DNA of 39,460 nt from JBMDXB01 sp048594975. Its GTDB lineage: Bacteria > Acidobacteriota > Vicinamibacteria > Vicinamibacterales > 2-12-FULL-66-21. The notes under the pieces are model-generated. The model had not been told where the DNA came from, did no database searches, and worked only from the letters and a program-made list of their open reading frames with translations. Of the stretch, positions 32,534 through 39,460 are shown piece by piece. Numbering within the stretch: the stretch's first letter is position 1; each line of letters opens with the position of its first letter. The DNA lies in the NCBI GenBank assembly GCA_048594975.1, contig JBMDXQ010000040.1, positions 1 to 39,460 of the forward strand, written 5' to 3'. The position numbers were made by a program, and so were the translations under genes.

Positions 32534-35452
32534 ATGACGCCCGAACGATGGCGGGAGATCGAACGCCTCTATCACGCGGCGCTCGAACGCAGCACTGAAG
32601 AGCGCGCCGCGTTTCTCACTGGGGCCTGTGGAAGCGATGGAGCCCTGCGTCGGGAGCTCGACTCGCTGCTCGAGTATCGCGCTCGAGCGGGAGATTTCAT
32701 CGAAACGCCGGCCGGCGACGGTCGTTTGGCCACTGCGGTCCGCCGGCTCGAGGCGTCCTCGATTCCGGGCCGGTTCATCGGACGTGTTCTCGGCTCGTAC
32801 GAGTTGAAGGCACTGATCGCCGCGGGCGGCATGGGTGAGGTGTATCGCGCCGTCGACCCGCGCCTGAACCGCACTGTCGCCATCAAAACGCTGCACGAGC
32901 ATTTATCAAACGATCCGCAACGGATCGAACGCTTCAAGCGGGAAGCCCGGATCATTTCCAGCCTGAATCATCCGAACATCTGCACGCTCCATGACATCGG
33001 GATGCAGGACAACATCCAGTATTTAGTCATGGAGTACATCGAGGGTGAGACGCTCCAAAAACGGTTGGAGCGGGGCGCGCTGCCGCTCGTGCGCGCGATC
33101 GAATACTCGATCCAGATTGTCGATGCGCTCGACGGAGCCCACCGTTTGGGAGTGATACACAGAGACTTGAAGCCCGGGAACGTCATGTTGACGAAGTCGG
33201 GTGTGAAGGTGCTGGATTTCGGGCTGGCCGCGCGCTCTGCGCCGGCTGAGGCCGACGCCGCCGACAAAGCCAATCCAGATGGCTCGAAAGCGCTCACCAT
33301 AGAAGGCACGATTCTGGGCACGCCGCAATACATCTCTCCCGAACAGCTCGAAGGAAGAACGGCTGACGCCCGAACGGACATCTTCGCGTTCGGCGCTGTC
33401 GCATACGAAATGATCACCGGCATCCGTGCATTTCGAGCGCAGAGTCAGGCAGGTCTGATCAGCACGATCCTGAAGGACGATCCCCGTCCGATCCTCGACG
33501 TCGCGCCCGACGTGCCGGCCGGCCTGGTGCAGACCGTTTCGCGGTGCCTCGCCAAAGATCCCGCTGAGCGGTGGCAGACCGCGAACGACCTGCTGTTTCA
33601 GTTGCGCTCGATCGCCGCTTCTCCCGCACGGATTGAGTCTTCAGAATCGAGGTCGGCGCGTCTCCCGCGCCGGGCCGAACGGGCTCTGTGGGCGGCAATC
33701 GTCGTTGCATCGGTGGCCGGTACCTGGTTTTGGGCTCGAGGCAGAGATGTTCGCCCACTTGCGGCAGTCCGTGAGACTCCCGCCATCCGCTACGCACTGT
33801 TGCCGGCAGAAGGCACGGCGTTCTCTTCCGGCTACGATCTTCCATTTGCGCTGTCGCCGGACGGCCGATATATCGCCTACGTCGGCGTCAGAGCCGACGC
33901 AGCCAAACAACTCTGGTTGCATTCGTTCTCTTCAGGGCTCGACCAGCCGATCCCGGGGACGGAGCAGGCGAGCTCGCCGTTTTGGTCGCCCGACAGCCAG
34001 TGGATCGGATTCTTCGCGGGAAACAGTTTGAAGAAGGTCCGTGCGTCAAGTGGGCTCGTCCAACTCGTCGCCGGCAACGCGACGACCTACGGAGGCGCCA
34101 CTTGGAACGCGGACGACGTGATCCTCTTTCCCGCCGCACGCCCCGGAGGTTTGTCTCGGGTATCAGCTCGGGGTGGACAGGTGTTGCCGGCGACGACTCC
34201 GACCGAAGGCAGCCACTTCTGGCCGCAGTTTCTGGGAGACGGCGAGCACTTCATCTACGTCTCCACTATTCCCGGCCGGCTCAATGTGGGTTCGCTCCGA
34301 AACGGGCCGTCGCGCGAACTGATGACGTTTCCCGTACGGATTTCTTCCGTGGCCTACGTCCCCGGATACATTCTCTTCGTCCAGGATTCCACGCTGTTCG
34401 CACGACCCTTCGACGAGGAGCGTCTCGAGTTCTCAGGTGAGCCCGTCGGCGTTGTGCATGGCATTCCCGTCATAGGTTTCGGGCGAGCGCCGTTCTCAGT
34501 GTCCGCCGCCGGGGTGCTCGCCTACTGGCCCTACGCGGTCGGGACGCCGTCGGTCCTGCGGTGGTTCGACAGGTATGGCCGTGCGTCAGCCGCCGTTGAT
34601 ACGCCGGCACAGTACATCGGCTTCGCGATCTCGCCTGATGGCAGCCAGCTGGCGCTGTCCCGAACCGGCAAGGATGGCGGCGCCGACGTGTGGCTTCGAG
34701 ACCTGGCTCGTGGCACTGAAAAGCAATTGACGTTCGACGGGGCGGCCTATACGCCGCAGTGGTCGCCGGACGGCACTCGCCTCGCGTTTTCGGGGCCGGG
34801 TGAGAAGCCGCCCCCGAAACTGTTCGTCAAGAGGATTGGGGACCCGGGTCCTGCCGTGCGGCTCACCGCTTCTGCCACGACCACGCCGGACTTTGCATCG
34901 GGCTGGAGCGCTGACGGCCGCTCGATCGTCAGCGTTCGAGTCGATCCTGCAAACGGCGATGATCTCTGGATTCACCACGCTGAACAGGGTGTCGGCGAGC
35001 CTTTGCCGTTCAACACCCGTTTCAACGAGTCTCTAGGAACGGTGTCTCCGGATAATCAGTGGATCGCCTACGTCACTGACGAATCCGGCCGAGACGAGGT
35101 CCGGGTCGCGAGCTTTCCCGCCGGGAGGATGCCGCGACAAGTCTCGATCGGCGGCGGCACCTCACCGCAGTGGAGTGACGGCGGCAGAGAAATCGTGTAC
35201 GTTGCACCGGACCGGCGATTGATGGCCGCTACGTTCGACGGTAGTAAGACCGGCACCCTCGTCAGTACACCGCGTGCCTTATTCCGAATCGAGAATCTCG
35301 CCGAGGAGAACCGGTCGTTGTTCTTCGTGACGCGCAATGACTATGTCGCCGCCTCGAATGGCCAGCGGTTCCTGGCGGCTATCAGAGCGAGAGACCCGAA
35401 GGCGCCGCCGATCACTGTCGTGGTCAACTGGCTGGCACTGTTGAACCGTTGA
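32534..35452 (+). CDS. Membrane Ser/Thr kinase with PD40 beta-propeller (operon 2)
   Basis: A 972-residue protein: helical lead (1-85), PknB-like kinase with AAGGMGEVYRA (97-106), K118 (VAIKTL), HRDLKPGN (D201), DFG (D218) and ISPEQ (257-261), a membrane helix (about 374-391), then a propeller with blades such as ALSPDGRYIAYVG, FWSPDSQWIGFFA, AISPDGSQLALSR and QWSPDGTRLAFSG. All catalytic residues are kept. It has the same architecture and operon position as the kinase at 12011, so the pairs are paralogous signalling units. Confidence 0.92.
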   Translation: MTPERWREIERLYHAALERSTEERAAFLTGACGSDGALRRELDSLLEYRARAGDFIETPAGDGRLATAVRRLEASSIPGRFIGRVLGSYELKALIAAGGMGEVYRAVDPRLNRTVAIKTLHEHLSNDPQRIERFKREARIISSLNHPNICTLHDIGMQDNIQYLVMEYIEGETLQKRLERGALPLVRAIEYSIQIVDALDGAHRLGVIHRDLKPGNVMLTKSGVKVLDFGLAARSAPAEADAADKANPDGSKALTIEGTILGTPQYISPEQLEGRTADARTDIFAFGAVAYEMITGIRAFRAQSQAGLISTILKDDPRPILDVAPDVPAGLVQTVSRCLAKDPAERWQTANDLLFQLRSIAASPARIESSESRSARLPRRAERALWAAIVVASVAGTWFWARGRDVRPLAAVRETPAIRYALLPAEGTAFSSGYDLPFALSPDGRYIAYVGVRADAAKQLWLHSFSSGLDQPIPGTEQASSPFWSPDSQWIGFFAGNSLKKVRASSGLVQLVAGNATTYGGATWNADDVILFPAARPGGLSRVSARGGQVLPATTPTEGSHFWPQFLGDGEHFIYVSTIPGRLNVGSLRNGPSRELMTFPVRISSVAYVPGYILFVQDSTLFARPFDEERLEFSGEPVGVVHGIPVIGFGRAPFSVSAAGVLAYWPYAVGTPSVLRWFDRYGRASAAVDTPAQYIGFAISPDGSQLALSRTGKDGGADVWLRDLARGTEKQLTFDGAAYTPQWSPDGTRLAFSGPGEKPPPKLFVKRIGDPGPAVRLTASATTTPDFASGWSADGRSIVSVRVDPANGDDLWIHHAEQGVGEPLPFNTRFNESLGTVSPDNQWIAYVTDESGRDEVRVASFPAGRMPRQVSIGGGTSPQWSDGGREIVYVAPDRRLMAATFDGSKTGTLVSTPRALFRIENLAEENRSLFFVTRNDYVAASNGQRFLAAIRARDPKAPPITVVVNWLALLNR

Positions 35453-35782
35453 GCGTCGAGCCGGCGATGCCGGGTAAGAGCCGCTTCGCTGACGGAGCTG
35501 GGAAATCTGGCCTCGATCGGCGAAATGAGCGTCGCTCTCGCACTCGTGAGCAGACACCATGGTCGCCGATGACAGCCCCGATCTGCGATTGGTGCACCCC
35601 AGCAGGCGACTGCGTCCCTGAGCGACCGCCACGAGCTTGTGTTCAGCGGTTCAGAGAACCGCTGTATGTTTTCGAAGGCTCGCGCAGCGACATCGTGAGC
35701 CCGCGAATCGCTGGCGAGGTGAGACTGCTTCAAGAAGTGGACATCGGGTCATCCGTGGAAATCACGCTCGATGCGAGGCTTA

Positions 35783-37076
35783 GGGCCCTGGCAGAAATTA
35801 GTTGCTACAGTCGCCCACTTATGATCTAACAGTGGTGGTTGCGACGCGACATCGATCTCGAGGCCACGCTCGTCGGGAAGTATGCGGTGTTGTCGCCGCT
35901 GTTGAATGAGCGCGCGCGACGCTTGTGGGCGGCCGCTGAATCGGTCGCGATCGGGTTCGGCGGCGATGCCGTGGTTTCGTCGGCGACCGGCTTGTCGCGC
36001 AACACGATTCGCAGTGGTCGTCGCGAATTGGCCGAGGGCGGGGCGCCCGCGGGCCGCCTCCGCCGCGCGGGGGCGGGTCGGCCGGCGATCGAGACGGTGC
36101 AACCGGGGCTGCGGGCCGCGCTCGAAGCGTTGGTCGATCCCGTGACGCGTGGCGACCCCACCTCGCCGTTGCGCTGGACGTGCAAGAGCAAAGCGAAGCT
36201 GGCCGCGGCGTTGACCGCCGACGGGTGGCGCGTGAGTGCGACGACCGTGGGCCACCTCCTGCACGACCTCGGGTATCGGCTCCAGGCGTTGCAGAAAACG
36301 CTGGAGGGCACCGCGCACCCGGACCGGAATGCCCAATTCGAGCACATCAACGCCACGGCCACCGACTTTCTAGAGCGCCAGCAACCGGTGATCTCGGTCG
36401 ACACCAAGAAGAAGGAACTGATCGGGGACTTCAAGACGGGTGGGCGCGAATGGCAGCCGTCCGGTCAGCCCGAGCCCGTGCGTGTGCACGACTTTCCCGG
36501 GGACGCCGTCGGCAAAGCGATTCCGTACGGCGTGTACGATATGGCGCGCAATGAAGCGTGGGTGAGTGTGGGCCGGGACCACGATACGCCGGCGTTCGCG
36601 GTGGCCGCGATTCGCCAGTGGTGGACGATGATGGGGCGCCGCGCCTATCCGGCCGCGACTGATCTCTACATCACGGCCGATGCGGGCGGCAGCAACGGCT
36701 ATCGGGCGCGCGCGTGGAAGGCGGGCCTCCAGCGGCTCGCCGACGAGCTCCGGCTGACGATTCACGTGTCGCACTTTCCGCCGGGCACGAGCAAGTGGAA
36801 CAAGATCGAGCACCGGCTCTTCTGCCACCTCACCGAGAACTGGCGCGGCCGCGCGCTCGTGACCTTTGAGACGCTCGTGGAATTGATCGGCCACACCGAC
36901 ACGGCCACGGGGCTCCGCGTCAAAGCCAAACTGGACAAGCGTCGCTACAAGACCGGTGTTGTCGTCACGACGGCCCAGATGCGCGCGCTGACCATCGATC
37001 CACATTCCTTTCACGGAGACTGGAACTACACTGTCCGGCCTCGGGCAACTTGATCAATCAATTTCGATCAGGGCCC
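35783..37076 (+). mobile_element. ISAzo13-family insertion sequence
   Basis: A 1294-bp element. Terminal inverted repeats begin GGGCCCTGGCAGAAATTAG at the left and GGGCCCTGATCGAAATTGA at the right (reverse complement) and continue imperfectly for about 35 bp. It is flanked by a TTA target duplication (35780-35782 and 37077-37079). The uninterrupted site is confirmed by the corresponding place in unit 3 (AGGCTTGCGCAG against AGGCTTA-GGCAG). One transposase gene fills it. Confidence 0.93.
35839..37053 (+). CDS. ISAzo13-family transposase
   Basis: A 404-residue DDE-type transposase. N-terminal RRLWAAAESVAIGFGGDAVV and ATGLSRNTIRSGRRELAEGG are the helix-turn-helix part; PVISVDTKKKELIGDFKTGG contains the first catalytic Asp, TADAGGSNGYRARAW the second, and FPPGTSKWNKIEHRLF the conserved third-acid region. 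The end (SFHGDWNYTV) is the family C-terminus. The start is TTG 35839. The gene is complete, and the inverted repeats and target duplication are intact, so the element may be active. Confidence 0.93.
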   Translation: MRRDIDLEATLVGKYAVLSPLLNERARRLWAAAESVAIGFGGDAVVSSATGLSRNTIRSGRRELAEGGAPAGRLRRAGAGRPAIETVQPGLRAALEALVDPVTRGDPTSPLRWTCKSKAKLAAALTADGWRVSATTVGHLLHDLGYRLQALQKTLEGTAHPDRNAQFEHINATATDFLERQQPVISVDTKKKELIGDFKTGGREWQPSGQPEPVRVHDFPGDAVGKAIPYGVYDMARNEAWVSVGRDHDTPAFAVAAIRQWWTMMGRRAYPAATDLYITADAGGSNGYRARAWKAGLQRLADELRLTIHVSHFPPGTSKWNKIEHRLFCHLTENWRGRALVTFETLVELIGHTDTATGLRVKAKLDKRRYKTGVVVTTAQMRALTIDPHSFHGDWNYTVRPRAT

Positions 37077-37233
37077 TTAGGCAGTTATCAGTACACGGAA
37101 GAAACCGCTACGTTCTCTTTCATCAGTCGGTCGGCTCGACGGGCGGCAATTCGAGCCGTGCGCCGGGCCGGCAGGGACAATTTCAGGGACAGTTTTGGGG
37201 ACAGCGGGGTTCCTGCCAACTCGAAGCCTCGCG

Positions 37234-37293
37234 TATACTTAGGGTTCTCGACGCGGTGAGGTGGCCGAGAGGCTGAAGGCGGCGGTTTGCTAA
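37234..37293 (+). repeat. tRNA-Ser(GCU) 5' half, copy 4, with -10 box
   Basis: TATACT (37234-37239) precedes the 39-nt half (37255-37293) by 15 bp; the following ACGCC again cannot close the anticodon stem. The stretch 37434-37844 after this unit holds no TA pair or other gene I recognise, only a weak minus-strand ORF-like stretch up to about 37567 (REIRVFIDEAHRRDQPLQTL). Confidence 0.8.
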
Positions 37294-37844
37294 ACGCCGA
37301 TCAGCATTTCGGCCATCTTCGTTTTTCCTCGTAATCCTCGCGTCCTAATCACTCCTTTTGATCGACCGAGTTGGCTGCTGTTGGCTCCGGAAGCCCGGTT
37401 TTGGGAGCTGGCAGGGACATCTTTGGGGACAGTGTCTGCAGTGGCTGATCGCGCCGGTGTGCTTCGTCAATGAATACCCGAATCTCCCTGGCTTGGCGCC
37501 TGTGTGCGCCGTCTTGGTTGTAGTGCGCGAACCTCCCGAGCCATCCCTTCGCGAGAGAGCAAGACATCGGTCACTGGACGTTCGTGCGACGTGATCGGAG
37601 CATCGAATCGCCACCACTGTTCGGCGCGCTCCCGCGTTCACGGTTCAGGCACGTGACACGTCGAGAGACCCTTGTCCATGATCGCTCCTCGAGATCCGGT
37701 GCCACCGGTCACCCGCCCATCAGTCGTTTCAATCGGGTTCGACCGCGACCGGGCGTAACCGCGAACCCGCGAACCCCGAACCACCAATCCAGACGTACAC
37801 TTCAGAGCCGCCGCCTCGCACCGGGCGGCCGGAGGTTGCGTGCT

Positions 37845-39460
37845 ATGACACCTCGTCGAACGGGCTTGGCTGTGCTCGTGTGGCTGGCGACGACGCTGTC
37901 GGTGCTCGCGCAGGGAAATCCGACGGGTGGGCTTTCGGGGCAGGTGACCGATCAGCAGGGATTGCCGTTGCCAAGAGTCACGGTGACGGTAGAGTCACCC
38001 GTCCTGCAGGGAACGCGCAGAGCTGTGACGTCCGACAATGGCGATTACATCCTGCCGTTCCTTCCGCCTGGCGACTACACGGTCATCTTCGAGCTGTCCG
38101 GATTCCAGAGCCAGAAGGAAATCGTCAGCGTACGGATGTCCGAGACGCTGACGGTGAACAGCAAGATGGCCGTCGCGACGGTCAACGTGTCGGTCGAGGT
38201 CCGAGGTCAGGCGTCCAACGAAATCGGACCGACGGGTACGGTCTCGTCGACGTATCGATCCGATTTCATCGAGCGATTGCCCCTCGGCCGGACGATCGGT
38301 GCGGCCACGCTGCTCGCGCCGGGAGTCACCGACAACGGGCCCGGCGGCAATATCCTGATCTCAGGGGCGCTCTCCTATGAGAACCTCTTCCTCGTCAACG
38401 GCGTCGTCGTCAACGAGAACCTGCGGGGGCAGCCTCGCAACGTGTATATCGAGGATGCCGTCCAGGAGCACAAGATTTCGACGGGCAGCATCTCGGCTGA
38501 GTACGGTCGATTTCAAGGCGGCGTCGTCAACACCATCACCAAATCGGGCGGCAACCAGTTCGGCGGGTCGCTGCGCGTCACGTTCAACAGCGACAGCTGG
38601 GGCGCGCTCACGCCCTTTCCCGGCGACCAGAACGTCCACGCCATCGTGCCGACGTACGAGTTGACTGGCGGTGGGCCCGTCTTCCGCGACAAGCTGTGGT
38701 TCTTCGGGGCCGGGCGGTTCGAGAAGCAGGAGGAGAATCGGACGCTGGCCTACACCGAGGTGAACTACATCCGCAGCGACGACGAGAAGCGGTACGAAGG
38801 CAAGCTGACCTACGCGTTGTCGCGGCGACACACGTTCCGCGGCGCGTACACCAAGCGAAAGCTCGACACGAGCAACAACAGCTTTGGCACGATCATGGAC
38901 CTCGCCAGTCTGTTCGACGACGCGAACGACGAGGATTTGACGTCGTTGAACTACACCGGTGTGCTGACTGGCAATGTGTTCGTCGAAGGTCAGTACTCGC
39001 GACGTGACTATGCCATCCTCGGGTCGGGGTCGCGCTTCACGGATGTTGTGAAGGGAACACTGATCTGGGATCGGCAGCGCGGACAGGCGCGCTTCAACTC
39101 GCCGACCTTCTGCGCCGTCTGCGGCAGCGGCGTCGAGGTGCGGAACAACTGGAACTATCTGGGCAAATTGAACTACTTCCTCTCGACGCCACGCGTCGGC
39201 TCCCACAGCATCGTTGCTGGCTTCGATACGTTCAGAGAGACGCGGCAGCAGGACACCTATGCGTCGGGCACGAGCTTTCGAGTCCAGGCGACGACTTCGA
39301 TCATTCAGGGCGATCGCATCTACCCGGTGCTGCGTAACGACGGAACCACCTACATCGACTGGCTGCCTCTCGTCGGCAATAGCGTGGGCAACGATATACG
39401 CACCCATTCGATCTTCTTGAACGACAGCTGGCGTCTCAACAGCCGCGCGACCTTCAATCT
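37845..39460 (+). CDS. TonB-type outer-membrane receptor with carboxypeptidase-like N-terminal domain (partial)
   Basis: The reading frame runs off the window after about 538 codons. A signal peptide (GLAVLVWLATTLSVLAQ) is followed by a carboxypeptidase-regulatory-like domain (about 25-110: LSGQVTDQQGLPLPRVTVTV, TSDNGDYILPFLPPGDYTVI), then a plug domain (about 130-230: IERLPLGRTIGAATLLAPGV, ISTGSISAEYGRFQGGVVNT) and the first barrel strands. This is the oversized receptor type common in Acidobacteria, for uptake of large carbon substrates. GGAGG lies 9 bp before ATG 37845. The last barrel strands and C-terminal residues are outside the window. Confidence 0.92.
   Translation, partial: MTPRRTGLAVLVWLATTLSVLAQGNPTGGLSGQVTDQQGLPLPRVTVTVESPVLQGTRRAVTSDNGDYILPFLPPGDYTVIFELSGFQSQKEIVSVRMSETLTVNSKMAVATVNVSVEVRGQASNEIGPTGTVSSTYRSDFIERLPLGRTIGAATLLAPGVTDNGPGGNILISGALSYENLFLVNGVVVNENLRGQPRNVYIEDAVQEHKISTGSISAEYGRFQGGVVNTITKSGGNQFGGSLRVTFNSDSWGALTPFPGDQNVHAIVPTYELTGGGPVFRDKLWFFGAGRFEKQEENRTLAYTEVNYIRSDDEKRYEGKLTYALSRRHTFRGAYTKRKLDTSNNSFGTIMDLASLFDDANDEDLTSLNYTGVLTGNVFVEGQYSRRDYAILGSGSRFTDVVKGTLIWDRQRGQARFNSPTFCAVCGSGVEVRNNWNYLGKLNYFLSTPRVGSHSIVAGFDTFRETRQQDTYASGTSFRVQATTSIIQGDRIYPVLRNDGTTYIDWLPLVGNSVGNDIRTHSIFLNDSWRLNSRATFN

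Larger units (their letters stand above)
35645..37433 (+). repeat. 492-bp dispersed repeat unit 4, split by an IS
   Basis: The unit is 35645-35782 plus 37080-37433 (492 bp without the IS and one target copy) and parallels unit 3 in order and length. The inverted repeat AGCGGTTC-AGA-GAACCGCT is perfect here. GGGACA lies at 37174, 37186, 37198 and 37414, 37426, all 12 bp apart. The 35453-35644 stretch before it holds no gene. Confidence 0.8.

Noticed and set aside
103..37431. Integron cassettes (attC sites) for the TA pairs
   Set aside because: No attC-type R/L box hairpins or integron integrase were seen, and the cassettes vary in orientation relative to the units.

Overview
This window looks like a chromosomal stretch of a GC-rich Acidobacteriota genome, probably Vicinamibacteria-like. 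This is inferred from gene content, not from a marker gene. The clues are two ECF sigma factor / Ser-Thr kinase operons whose kinases end in WD40-like propellers, a receptor with a carboxypeptidase-regulatory-like N-terminus and an outer-membrane barrel, a TPR/PD40 secreted protein, and a di-haem cytochrome c peroxidase.

Layout: 1-0.9 kb, a tRNA-Ser half repeat with promoter, terminator and phased repeats, then a BrnT/BrnA toxin-antitoxin (TA) pair. 0.9-5.1 kb, an N-terminally truncated histidine kinase, its OmpR-type regulator and a PD40 protein. 5.3-7.6 kb, decayed and chimeric hydrolase genes and a TPR fragment. 7.6-9.8 kb, two PIN-domain TA pairs on either side of a second tRNA-Ser half. 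9.9-14.9 kb, a vanadium haloperoxidase-like protein and sigma/kinase operon 1. 14.9-17.1 kb, a decayed ORF, a Fic TA pair and an orphan antitoxin. 17.2-19.3 kb, gene fragments and a SRPBCC/sigma pair. 19.3-25.9 kb, a fluoride-response island. 26.1-27.8 kb, a MerR-controlled operon for a His/Met-rich exported protein. 27.8-29.3 kb, a third tRNA-Ser half unit with a Phd/ParE TA pair. 29.3-35.5 kb, an MBL hydrolase, a cytochrome c peroxidase and sigma/kinase operon 2. 35.6-37.4 kb, a fourth tRNA-Ser half unit split by an ISAzo13-family insertion. From 37.8 kb to the edge, a TonB-type receptor.

Two systems stand out. The first is the fluoride island. It has three fluoride (crcB-motif) riboswitches: one faces an enolase (the classical fluoride target) followed by a dynamin-like GTPase, and the other two each lead a tiny protein made of one membrane helix and a Pro-rich tail. 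A kef-type antiporter fragment and MFS transporters lie nearby.

The second is a repeated non-coding module. A tRNA-type -10 box precedes exactly the first 39 nt of a tRNA-Ser(GCU), which stops at the end of the anticodon loop. Hexamers spaced exactly 12 bp apart follow about 110-120 bp downstream (and also precede it in three of four copies). Four copies, plus one orphan set of phased hexamers, lie within about 350 bp of all five TA operons. Two of the units also abut genes that lack one end. This fits a family of site-specific insertion units, or their attachment sites, that carries TA pairs. No recombinase gene is visible here.

Nothing could be searched or aligned by machine; family names rest on motifs and remembered family sequences.
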